NCBI GenBank assembly: GCA_021234155.1
Contig: JAJEKV010000071.1
Span: forward strand, 5,268,483 to 5,332,482
Length of the DNA stretch: 64,000 nt
Direction of reading: 5' to 3'
Origin: Isoetes taiwanensis
Lineage: Eukaryota; Streptophyta; Lycopodiopsida; Isoetales; Isoetaceae
Position numbers and translations under genes: made by a program
The notes under the pieces: generated by a model
The model's database searches: none
Told to the model about the DNA's origin: nothing
Seen by the model: the letters and a program-made list of their open reading frames with translations, nothing else
Shown: piece by piece, positions 9,932 through 20,260 of the stretch
Numbering within the stretch: the first letter of the stretch is position 1
Layout of the letters: every line of letters begins with the position of its first letter

Positions 9932-12463
9932 TCATGTTCGTTTTCCATGTGAAATTGGCAATCTCGAGAATGTGGCCTCCTTTTTTTTTTTTTGTACCGT
10001 GATTTGCTCAAGTGCTTGAGCCCTGTCTTCGTCTAATGACTCCAACATCATCAATCGATCTTCCACTGCTTTTGTTGCTGATAAGGACTGCTGACATATT
10101 AGCTTGAGAGCTGGAATTTCAATATGAACTGGAAGAGTGGCTTCGATCCCATAAACTAATTCAAATGGACTATGCCTTGTAGCTGTTTTTTGGGTAGTTC
10201 TAAATGCCAAAGAGCATTGGATAGTTGCAGATGCCATCAAGTTGGGATGCGTTGACTGTTGTTTTGAGGATGCTTTTCAAAACCTTGTTGGACGACTCTG
10301 CCTGCCCATTACCCTGGGGGTAGTAAGACGAACTCTTGGTGTGCCTGATTTTGAGTTGGCCTGGTCAATGCTTGCATGGTATCATTCATAAACTGGCTAC
10401 CTCTATCTGATAGAAGCTTTTGAGGCACTCCAAACCTGATACAAATGTGAGTAAATATGAAGGAAGTAGTACTTACAGCAGTCGCTTCCCTTAATGGTAC
10501 AGCTTCCACCCATTTGGTGAAGAGATCTGTTGCTGCAAGAATGTAAGCATGTTGCCCAGATGATGGTGGCTCTATCATCCCTATGAAGTCCAATCCCCAA
10601 CATTGAAACGGTCCAGGTGAAATGATTCCCTTCACTAACTCTGGCTGTAAGACCCTTTTTCCATGCAATTGGCATTTCTGACACCGCTTAATGCGCTCAT
10701 GGCAGTCTCTAAACATGGTAGACCAATAGTATCCTGTGCACAGTATTTTCTTTGCTGTGGTATCTGCTAAAAAGTGCCCTCCGCAGATGGCTTCGTGACA
10801 ATCCTGCATCACCAGCTCCTGTTCTTCTTCATCTAGGCATCTGAGATACATACCATTTCTATCCTTCTTGCATAAGACATCACCCAACATGGCAAACCCT
10901 GAACATTCTCCCTTGAATCTCCTAACTGCACTCTTGGTCAAACCCTCTAGCAGTATTTGATGTTGCAAAAACTTTTGCAGTGGTGCCATCCAAGTGCTTT
11001 CTGCCACTATGAAATTCAAATCTATCTTATGGACGCCCTCCTCTGCAGTGATATCGTGAGAAAAAAAGGCATAAGGCAAGTATAGGCTGGGATCTCGCTT
11101 ACCATCAAAAGTTTCCACTTGCAGGTCAAACCTTGATAGCTTGACTGCCCACCTGTAAAGTTTATCCTTTTTCTCTCCCTTATTGAACAAAATTTTGATA
11201 GGATTGTGTTTCATATAGACAATGACCTTTTGATTGTAGAACAAATAGCCATACTTGTCCATTAAAAGTATCAACCCTGCTGCATATTTCTCATAATTGG
11301 GATATTTTTCTTTTGTGCTGGTCCATTGTTTTCCAGAATAAGCAATTGCCCTTTTGCCTTGTATTAAAGCTATACCTATAGCTTTAACGGTGACCGTGAT
11401 ATAGACATGGAATTCTTCTTCAATATTTGGAGAACCTAAGGCCGGTTCCCGGCTAAGAATTGCAATAACACTTTCAAAACCTTCTTGACATTTTGGGGTC
11501 CAGAAAATGGAGACATATTTGCTCTTGCCTTCCTCTACGTGCCCTACTCGTGTGTGCAAAATTAGGAACATGCAACCTCAGGAAGCTCATCATACCTATC
11601 AAACGTTTCACTTCCTTCAGATTGCTTGGTGGTGAAAGCTTCTGGATAGCTGCTACCTTGTCGTCTGCCACCTAAATTCCCCCCGCTGAAACTTCGTGGC
11701 CAAGCAACAACCCCTTTTGGGCCCAAAAAATACATTTCTTAGGATTAAAACACACGCTAAAGTCCCTGCACAGAAGGCACAATTGCCTGATCATGTTGAG
11801 ATGATCCCCTCTTGTAGTTGCCAAACACAAATCGTCAAGAAATATTCTGAAATTCTTGGAAGGCATGGTTCTGAACACTGTGTCCATTGTCCTTTGGAAT
11901 GTCGAAGGTGCATTCATAAGCCCAAAGGGCATTCTTTTCATAGAAAATGTCCCCCAAGGCATAATAAAAGCTGTTTTCGGTTGGTCATCCACCTTCACAC
12001 TGATTTGATTAAAGCCCGAAAATCCATCCAGGAAAGAATAATACTAGTTACCTGCTACAGCATGCAAAACCTCTTCGAGAAAGAGTAACGGATAAAAATC
12101 CTTGAGGGTTGCCTTGTTGAGTTCTTGATAATCTATACAAATCCTTAAACTTCCATTTTTCTTGTTTACAGGTACAATGCATGAAACCCAAGTGGGATTT
12201 ATTATTTCTGAAATAAGGCCAGCAGCCAACGTCTTTTCTATTTCAGCTTGAATCAAGGGCAATAAGGTTGGGTTTATTCTTCTCATTTTTTGCACCATTG
12301 GAGTTACCCCTGGTTTCAATTTAATCTCAAACTCACAGACATGCGTTGGTATACCCTTCAGCTCATCATAATCCCAGGCGAATATGTCTGACATCTCTTG
12401 GAGTGTCTTTTGTAGAATTTGTAGGTCTCTCTGCTCGATGTTCATCCCAACTGCCACTTGTCT
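9932..12463 (-). pseudogene. Gypsy RT, RNase H and integrase
   Basis: The RT N-terminal part at 12,457-12,044 has the CIDYQELNKATLKDFYPL motif. The RT core at 11,998-11,672 has RMPFGLMNAPSTFQR and the catalytic box FLDD in place of the usual YxDD. The RT thumb (11,671-11,474) leads into a 420-codon frame (11,571-10,309) with RNase H (KEKYPNYEKYAAGLIL), the integrase zinc finger (HEAICGGH, then CQKCQLHG) and DDE core segments (GLDFIGMI, then LLSDRGSQF). The last piece (10,240-9,932) has the HSPFELVYGIEA motif common in gypsy integrases. Frames change at about 12,030, 11,570 and 10,300. The protein would reverse-transcribe and integrate the element; here it is a pseudogene. Confidence 0.9.
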
Positions 12464-12478
12464 TGCCTCCCCTTTTTT

Positions 12479-12840
12479 TTTTTTTTGAAGGACGACAAGC
12501 TTTATTCACCAAGTAAGAACTAGAGCAACATAAAATGCCAAGACAGAGTTATAACCCCAGTAGACAAACCGATCCAACTGAGCACAACCACCTGCCTATG
12601 CAAAAGAATGAATCTGAAGATAAGTATGCCAGATCAATACTTTCTTCTCTTGATCAAGAGAAGAACAATTGTAAGCCATAACAATTTTATTTTGCGCCCA
12701 CTGAAGAACAATCTCATCTGCAGTATCTACGCCCTTAAAGATAAACAACCTCCTTCTCTTCCAGATTGACCATAAAAGCCAGCCACATGCGAGATGAAAA
12801 GCTCGTTTCCGTAGTTTGGGCCAAGCATCAGGATAGATGC
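12479..12840 (-). mobile_element. 5'-truncated LINE inserted in gypsy pol
   Basis: A T-run at 12,473-12,486 is the poly(A) tail on the minus strand. Upstream on that strand, broken coding reads AFHLACGWLLWSIWKRRRL, an L1-like ORF2 C-terminus shared with the copy at 54.2-54.5 kb. The flanks TGCCTCCCCTTTTTT (12,464) and TGCCTTCCCATTTTTT (12,838) look like a 14-16 bp target duplication. Removing the insert and one copy makes the gypsy frame continuous from TKNG into ARQVAVGMNIEQRD. Confidence 0.8.
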
Positions 12841-12867
12841 CTTCCCATTTTTTGTTACTAAAATTTG

Positions 12868-13600
12868 CTACACATTTGTTTCTTTGCTAGTGTCTATCAC
12901 CAAAATAGGGTGCATGTGTCTTAAGGCATCTTCCGGAAGATCTTCCTCTGCTATGGACTGTTCTTTCAGGTAATCCAATAAGGTCTCTCTACAGACCAAA
13001 TCAGCCTCCATATTGTCTCCTCTAGGGATGTGTTGTATGCTCCACTCCCGGGGGGTGCACCTATTATATAGGGGGTATGCCACCTGCGTGCAAGGGGCCG
13101 ACAAAAACCCCCTTGTATACGTGTTTGAATTTTTTCAAAAACCCCCTTTCCAGCCACATACAGTGCCAAAATCACCCTAAAACCCCCAAAAAGTTACCCC
13201 TAGGTACGAGTAAATGTACGGTTTAAGGGGAAAACAAACCCTTTCGGGTCACTCATATGGTTTGTACGGCCAAAACTATGTGAACCCCCCTTGGCTCCAC
13301 TGTCCAAAATATTTCAATTTCTCCAATGCTAGATTTTTGTATCTGCACATATCCTCATGCTTGGCCTGAAATTCGCCTGTCAATTGCTTACAGACTAACA
13401 TGGAGTCTCCAAAAATATGCAGCTGCTTAAATCCCAAATCCATTGCTTGATTAAGACCCATGAGGAGAGCCTCATATTTTGCCACATTTGAAGTTACTGC
13501 AGGGACATTTTTTCCTGATCGGGCCACTATTCTTTTACATGAGTCCTTAAGAACTGCCCCAGCAGCTGCGACTTGAGCCCTTTTTGAAATCCCACCATCA
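12868..13600 (-). pseudogene. Additional RNase H domain, split by a MITE
   Basis: From 13,600 downward the frame reads FDGGISKRAQVAAAGAVL (first Asp), then KYEALLMGLNQAMDLG (Glu), then LHIFGDSMLVCKQLTGEF (Asp). Past the MITE it continues WSIQHIPRGDNMEADLV (last Asp). These are the four acidic positions of an archaeal/plant-type RNase H rather than the gypsy RNase H found later in the same polyprotein. The codons for FGQWS join directly to IQHIPRGD when the 247 bp insert is removed. The domain lies between protease and RT, not between RNase H and integrase. Confidence 0.8.
13047..13293. mobile_element. 247-bp MITE of the CCCGGGGGG-TIR family
   Basis: It begins CCCGGGGGGTGCAC and ends GTGAACCCCCCTTG, with an exact 8 bp target duplication GCTCCACT at 13,039-13,046 and 13,294-13,301. 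The first 55 bp resemble the right end of the 13 kb transposon at 27,780 (terminal 14-mer, then TATATAGGGGGTATGCC, then CTGCGTGC). There is no coding capacity. It probably moves with a transposase supplied by a relative of the large element. Confidence 0.9.
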
Positions 13601-14718
13601 AACTATAAACTGGCAGTTTTGTTGTGTTGAGATAATGGCCTCATGAGCACTTATTCTGAGACCCCCTAAGACGACAGTTTTGTTCTCATCATCAACCCAC
13701 AATGTCCCTATATTGTCTTCATGGTCAGTTGTTAAGGCTGCGTCGAGACTGTCTATTTCTCGAAGTCCCATGCCCCTAGATTGCAACAAGTCTTCTGCCT
13801 TCATGAACATGAGCTCTTCTCCACATGACGGGCCAATTCCTGCCCCTTCTCTATTGTATAACACTGTCCTATTTGTGCATCTGTTATAGTACAAGTCCCC
13901 TGAGACCAAACTGGCCTGGCATCGATTGCACGCATCCATTTCCTCCCCAAGATCAGGTCATACAAACTACCGCAGCTTTCTGAACCAAAGGACACCACCA
14001 CAAAGTCCGTGATGGCACGTACCCCTCCCACATTAATATTTATGTTAGTGATCATTCCTACGGGCTTAACTTTATGATTTACAAAAGACTTCAGCAATGA
14101 GTGTGGTAGGGGCGTCAATCTGCATCTTAAGTTTATGCATGATGTGTAAGGGCATAACATTCAGCCCTGAACCTCCGTCTAAAAATACATTTTTCAAGGC
14201 AATGTCATTAAGCACAGCTTCACACATGAAAATACCTGGGTCAACATCTGTTTTGGATGATACAAGGTCCGTGGCACAATATTCTTGATCTTCCTCCACA
14301 AGCTTGAAGAGTTGTTCCCTGTACTTTGGAGCTACTTTGAGTAATGTCACCAATCTATGTTGACCCTCGCATTCTTTAACAACTGCTCTATTTCACAATT
14401 ATTCAGTTTGGCTTTGTGAGTTGCAACAATGACTCTTGGAGATTCTTTTACATGTTGTGCCCTAGTTTGAACTACAAGGACTTGCTCTCCTTCTTCATCA
14501 ATTTCTACCAGGCAGAAAGGTGTGCTTGCCTCCTCCTTTTTGGCACTCTTATCTTGATCTTGCTTGGAGAGGTACTCCTTCACCAAGTATCTATCATCCA
14601 AGTGTCCAACTTCTTTACAAAATGAACACACTGGGAACTCTCTCCCAAAATGTCCTCGTTTTCCACATTTTTGACATGGTTTAGAAAAACATCTAGCTTC
14701 CGAATGTCCCATCCTATT
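13302..14718 (-). pseudogene. Gypsy protease region and gag zinc knuckles (C-terminal gag part)
   Basis: On the minus strand, from 14,718 down: MGHSEARC completes the first zinc knuckle, then CQKCGKRGHFG and CSFCKEVGHLDD give two more Cys/His boxes. A linker follows, then the protease with FLDGGSGLNVMP (14,353-14,072 frame), where DGGS replaces the usual DTGA/DSGA, as often in plant gypsy elements. The next frames (14,160-13,801 and 13,939-13,598) continue the polyprotein (FGSESCGSLYDLILGRKWM, a common post-protease motif). Frameshifts separate these pieces. Residues 13,600 downward belong to the extra RNase H. Confidence 0.8.
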
Positions 14719-14770
14719 CCCGGGGGGTTCACGTATGTATTCCGTAGAATACATGTGCGTGGACGGGAGA
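14719..14770 (+). repeat. Left TIR and subterminal box
   Basis: Terminal 14-mer CCCGGGGGGTTCAC, a small palindrome (TATTCCGTAGAATA) and the internal box ATGTGCGTG. A GTATAC motif lies at about 14,797, and GTATAC also recurs near the right end and in the MITE, a candidate transposase-binding element. Confidence 0.85.
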
Positions 14771-15118
14771 GGGGTTTTTTCGGAAAAAAAATAGTACGTA
14801 TACATGCGGGCGCTCATACGTTTTGGCGCCCAGATGTATGCATTTTCCACGGTCCGGGGATGGATTTCTTGGAGCTGCTGAGCCGTAAGAGTACGTTTTA
14901 GGGGTTTGAATCCGGCGCACATGCCGAAAAACGTTTTAGGATTTGGTGTTTCGGGAGGTAATGTTTTGAAGTTTTTTTCGTCCCCGCCACATAAAAAAAT
15001 CTAGCATGAGTTTAGTCATGAACGGATTAGGAAGTAGTTAGACGAAAGCAAAGATAAACCATTGTCGATGCATTTGATTTTAAAGTCCATTTGCATTGTT
15101 GATGCTTTTTTTTTTGCA

Positions 15119-16827
15119 GCCAAGCTTCCCCTTTCTCCATTTCGCCTCCATTCGTGAGATCCGTGGTGGAAATCTGGTTTTTAGAGGGTTTTTGCATCTA
15201 AGTAAGGTCTGTTAAGATCAGTTTTGTGCATGCATGTTGGTAACGCTATACATTCACAAGCAGCTCTCTAATATTACTTTGCTGTTTCTTTGCTTGTGTC
15301 AGGTTGAAGAAAATGGAAAGGACGATAGTTGTTAAGGTGAATGAAGGTTGTGGAATCGTGGCTGACCTTGGCCTCGTGATGGTGTCCCAAGAATGCACTT
15401 ACTTGGATGTCCGCAATGAAATAAGACAGGACGGGCTACTGGAGGATGAGAAAGAATTTGTAGTTCTTGGAGATAGGGAAGTGGCCTTCACGTCAAGGCA
15501 GGAGGTAAGGTTTAAGGTTTGTGGTGACGAGGTTACTATCAAGGTGGTTGGAGAGCCTGCACAAAAAAGGCAGAGGACTGTTGTTGAGAGCATTTCATCT
15601 CAAAATCTCCAATTTGAGATGGTAGACCAGACTGTCATAGAGGAGCAGACCAATGAAGAGGTAAATCATGATGATGAACTTGTTCTCGTTGAAGATACCG
15701 CCTTTTTAGATGATGTATCAGATTTGATTTTTTCAAAGAATAGGTTGCTATCCAAGTTAGCAACAAGGTTTGATGTTGCCAAATGGCAAGTTGCTTTGAA
15801 GAAGTTAAGTTCAAAGCTGCAGCGAAAGAATCGAAAAGACAGGTTTGAATTGTGTTCTTATGATGCCCATGGTAAACCAGTATTTGCTATTTGGTGTCTT
15901 GAATGTGAGAAACGTTATGGTAAAGGTGGAGATGACACCTTGTGTAACTTTGAACGCAGCCACTTGAAGTCCAAGGGTCATGCCGATAATTACGAGCGTA
16001 ACCTCAAGTGTGAGGAGAAGGGAGAGCAGGGTGTGGAGAAGGAGGATCAGCCTTGCAATGTTGAGGAGGAGCTGGACATTTGCAAGGAGAATCAAACTCT
16101 AGTAGAAAGTACATTAGCTGCTGCCATTGCAAAGTTTCAAGAAGAAACTAGAATTTTTGATGTTGTGTTCAAGCTTTATGAGAGCAGCGTTGGTGGATAT
16201 GCTAAACTTGATGACATTCGTGTTGTTTGTGCCATGTGTGAAAGGCTTCTCGAACTGTTTCCAAGAACTGGATGTCTTAATGGCCACATGAAAGATCATA
16301 TTCTATCTAAGAGACACGTGCATCTTTGTCATGAATAGTGTAAGGAGTCAAGTGACCAAGCAAAGAAGAGGTGGCGGGGTAGAAGAAATGGGCTGAAGCG
16401 GACCATGACAAGGAAAATTGCATTCTTTTTTTGCAAGAGGTAACCTCTATTTTATTTGTTAGAAGTAGTGTTCACGTTTTACGTTTTAGCTGCTATAATG
16501 TTGAATAATCTCAGCTGATTCGGACTGATTTTGACATGAGCAGCAAATCCTCCGTGCCCTCCTCCAAGCTCGAGCAGCCAAGCTTCATCAAGTAACAGTT
16601 CACGTGAGTACTCTTAGTGGCTTCATAAGTGGTTTGTATTTTAAGTTTGTAGGGTATCTAGGGTTTCATTGTCGTATTTCGGTAACAGAAACGTCCTTGG
16701 CTCTACTATGCTGGGGCTATTGGCAGAACAAATATAGGTATGGAGATAAAGTTAAGGATTTAAGACCCTTTCTGCATGAGCTGAAAGAAGGGACACATTG
16801 GTATTGTGAACCTGCATTGCAGCATAC
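15119..16827 (+). pseudogene. Long zinc-finger gene of the 13-kb transposon, 5' part
   Basis: A probable untranslated exon follows TTTTTTTTTGCAG (15,119), and a second acceptor at 15,302 precedes the ATG at 15,313. The main exon is open to 16,335. Residues 1-85 look like a compact alpha/beta fold rich in hydrophobic strands, possibly beta-grasp. A KKRQR-like basic patch and an acidic linker follow. Next come two Cys2-His2-like modules: WCLECEKR with HLKSKGH (about 15,894-15,985), and CAMCERLL with HMKDHILSKRH (about 16,230-16,316). An in-frame TAG at 16,336 is followed by 35 open, strongly basic codons, so it is probably a nonsense mutation. A Ser/Pro-rich exon (16,544-16,603) and an exon from 16,689 (CWGYWQNKYRYGDKVKDLR) lead to the CACTA insertion inside the codons for LQH-T. 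No known family was recognised. It may be a transposase partner or a captured nuclear gene. Confidence 0.6.
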
Positions 16828-16844
16828 CACACTAACCCCAAAAT

Positions 16845-17275
16845 CTGCTCTATGTGTAGTTTTTTGCTGTCTTTTTTGCAAAAAAACAACACTTAAACAC
16901 CACCCATAGTAATGTTCCGAAAATGCTAGAAAACACGTGTAGTTTTTTAGTGTTGTTTTTTAGACATAAAAGACGTGTAGTTTTTATGCGTGGTTTTTGG
17001 AAAAAAAAAACAACACATAGTTTTTATGTGTAGTTTTCACCGTGTAAAACAACCTGTAAATTCTATGTGTGGTTTAGAGAAAAACAACGTTTGTTTTTCA
17101 GTAAAAACAACATGGTTTCAAGTGTGGTATTCACCTATAAACAATGCATGGTCTTCATGGTCTTTTTGTGTTGTTTTTTTTTAGTGTTGTTTCTAGTGTA
17201 ACTAGACATTGTTTATTTTCAATATAAGTCACGTTGTTTTCGAGAGTATGAATTTAAGTAGTGCTTGTTTCTAAG
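16845..17275 (+). repeat. Left subterminal repeat array of the CACTA-like element
   Basis: Over a dozen imperfect copies of GTGTAGTTTTT and GTGTTGTTTTT (or the reverse complement AAAAACNACAC) occur in 430 bp, on both strands. They are candidate binding sites for the element's DNA-binding protein. The small open frames here are by-products. Confidence 0.75.
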
Positions 17276-17279
17276 TTCT

Positions 17280-18680
17280 ATTATTACTGAGCCATTGGAT
17301 ACCAATAAAATACATGCCATAAAACCATTGAAAAACACAAATAGATATTTTCAATGTATCTGATATTACAATCTATTTCGTCAAATGTTAATAACAGCCC
17401 AACAAAACTAGAAAACAAAACCATTTTCCAATTCTTGTATTTTGGAGATAATTCTTGTATTTCAACTGGATATTTGGTGTCCAGATAACAAAATCGTTCT
17501 TGTATGCTCCAATTCTTGTATTTTGGAGACAAGATGAAGCCAACAAATTCGAATCTCTTAGCCTTTGGGCATGTGATCTGACGGATACTTACTCCATTTC
17601 CACTTCCTGAAAGCTCCAGTTATGCAATAGTCACACCTGCAGCAGAACCACAAGTAATCAAGCTTGCATATCAGTGGAAAATGACTTGTAGACGTAATTA
17701 TTTTCGTGAATCCTTCATTAAGTCCTTTAGCAGAAATAAAGAAATACCTAGATAGCTATGCCCATTGAACTTGCCTTCTGGCTTCTGTACAGAGTTGGCG
17801 TGCTGTTGAAGGTACCCAATCCCTAACCATGGCAAGAACTAACAGATAATCCTTTAGGAATCAGAGGCCGGATCTTGAGCAACAATATCGCTATTACAAA
17901 AGGCCCTAAGACGCCCTGCAACATGCAGCAACTAAGCTGCTCTTCCAACCACGCACTTTAACCAGAGATCTCTGCAGAGCAACTGGCGACCGTCGCATCC
18001 GCCCTAAGTGCTTGAAACCCTAAATATTTCTTCCTATTCTCCTGTGCAGATAAGAATATGGAAGTAGAGGTTTAGATCTTTCTATCATGGTCGAATTCGA
18101 AATACTGTTGAACACAAACCTCACACGTAAAGCAAGCCCCTCTAAGCGGATCGAACCACCTTTAAAGGCGGATCATACATCCGTGTTAAGAGAGCTTTGT
18201 CTTTGAAAATATTTTTAGAAGCCGGATCATGCGCATTCCGGATCATACAACCGCCTTTGAAAATAGAGATCAGAAGCGAGAAAGGAGGGAAAAACTCAAT
18301 GCAGGGATCAAATCCGGGCTGTTAATTTTGGGCCAATCGGATGACAGGACATGGATCATCATCTAAACCAGTCATCTCAATAAACCAGTCATCTCAGCCG
18401 TTGAATGTTGAATGGAGGTAATTATTTACCAATTTCAAATGCTTGATAAAACAACCTCCACCCGGATGCTAATTTTAAACTAGGTTAAATGCTCTAATTT
18501 TGTGGGGCATCTATAAAGGAGGTTAATTTTGTTCAACCTCCTTCACTAGATGGAATGCATGATGTCGGTTTAGCATTTGAGAAAATTCTAGCCTCCTAAA
18601 TGTTTATTCTACAAGGTAGCCAGGCATTGTTATAAACAAAAATAGAAAAAGCCTTCACAAACTGAACTAATTTACACAAC
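17280..18680. other. CACTA interior without recognisable gene
   Basis: It contains small local repeats (AATTCTTGTATTTTGGAGA twice near 17,430-17,530; CGGATCATAC-type repeats at 18,165-18,250). No protein signature was found on either strand. Confidence 0.55.
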
Positions 18681-18689
18681 CTTTAATAT

Positions 18690-18950
18690 TACGGGTTGTT
18701 ATACCTAACATAACGGAATGTCCTTTATGTTAGGGTAACATAACATAAAGATCTCACTTCACACTCGTCGTTAGATTAAAAATTAATATAACAGAAACCG
18801 TTAAATATTGCCTCACACAGACTATCACGCCGTTAGGTTAAAACTTAATATAAGGAAAATTGTTAAATATTACTTCACGTGGATTGTCATGCCGTTATGT
18901 TAAGAGTTAACATAACGGAAACCGTTAAATATTTCTTCACACTGAAAAAA
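18690..18950. repeat. Tandem repeat, about 60-bp units with AACGG...CCGTTA
   Basis: Three to four imperfect units carry CCGTTA(G/T)GTTAA, TTAATATAA and GGAAACCGTTAAATATT, followed by CTTCAC. Each unit has facing AACGG and CCGTTA cores, which are MYB-type target cores in plants; that link is inference. Confidence 0.65.
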
Positions 18951-19689
18951 ACCACCTTTCTTTAAATAAAAGGGCATAGGAACCAAATTGCATACCTCAT
19001 ATTTAGTCAAACGCTCTTGTAACTTCTAATGTTTCTCAGTATTGCACCGATTTGATATGTCGTGCACCAAAGAGTCGGATTCTGTGCTCCATATTCTAGA
19101 TTGCCCAGAGGGGGGTATTTGGCGAAATTGAGGTGCACTAGATTTCACTTATACAAATAGGGCTTCTGCATGTGATTCAATGCAGGATATGTGTGCAGTG
19201 GGGTCACCCCACCTCCATATCCTATTAGGTTCTAACTAGCTAAGAGCAATCGAGTTTCTATTAGAACAATAGTGAGGTGGCCAAGATGAGCAGTGAGGTG
19301 GCAAAAATGAGTTATGATGTGGAAAAATATAGATGGATGGAAAAATGAAGAATTTGCTTTAGAAGAAGCATCATTCAATATGGTGACATGGCATTTTTTG
19401 GATGATGTGCCATGTCATATGATGGTTAAGCATTTTAGGCACTTTTGGTGGAATATGACTAGACCTTTCTAGACCAAAAAAGTAGAGATGCCAGTGAATC
19501 AGATTGTCGTGAAACTCAGTCCCATGGGGTAATATCAGTAAGTATGAACTTTATGGAACAATCGATTTGCTGAAAACATGGTTAATGACATGGAAAAGTT
19601 GGCATCATGATAGGCAAAGGATATTTTTTGCAATCTTCACGAAATGAGTGAGGAAATTTGAAATTTGCAAAAGTAGACATGCACATGAT

Positions 19690-20260
19690 GATGTGGCACA
19701 TCAGTGGCGACAAGTCATGCCAAGTAAGCAAGGCCAACTTTTAACTAGGCCAAAAATAAATAAAAAAATGTGCAACTTTGGTTTTCCATGGGTGATGTGG
19801 CAAAATTTTGGTGACATGGCAAGATCTGCATGATTTGGACATGACAATGACTAGGCATTTTTGCAACAAATGGACAAAGCAAGTATTTTTGGTATAAGGA
19901 ATTTGGCAAAGAGAACATCAAGAACTTAGAGCAATTTTTGTTACCAAAAGGGTGATTATTTTACTTGTTCTTGACTTATTGACCAATATGCCACCTATGC
20001 CACCTGGGCACTCCAAGTGGTGACATGGCATGCCAAGTAAGCAAGGTCAAGTTTTGACTAGGCCAAAAATGAAAAGATGTCCATCTTTGGTCTTTTCATT
20101 GGGTGATGTTGGCAAATTTTGGGTGACATGGCTAGACGATGGTGACATGGATATGATGACTAGGACTTTATGCAAGAAATATGATAACCTTTGAAATTTT
20201 TGGTAGAGGAGTTTGGCAAGGGATAGAATAGAGGGATCTTGAAGAACTTAAAGCGCTAAC
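19690..20260. repeat. Direct duplication of about 280 bp
   Basis: The segments 19,690-19,970 and 20,010-20,260 share ordered blocks: CATGCCAAGTAAGCAAGG, ACTAGGCCAAAAAT, GGGTGATGT, GGTGACATGGC and AAGAACTTA. The second copy is also the outer part of the foldback's left arm. Confidence 0.65.

Noticed and set aside
16604..17184. Open frames over the subterminal repeats
   Set aside because: They cross intron or CACTA terminal sequence and encode low-complexity Phe/Cys/Lys runs from GTGTAGTTTTT repeats.
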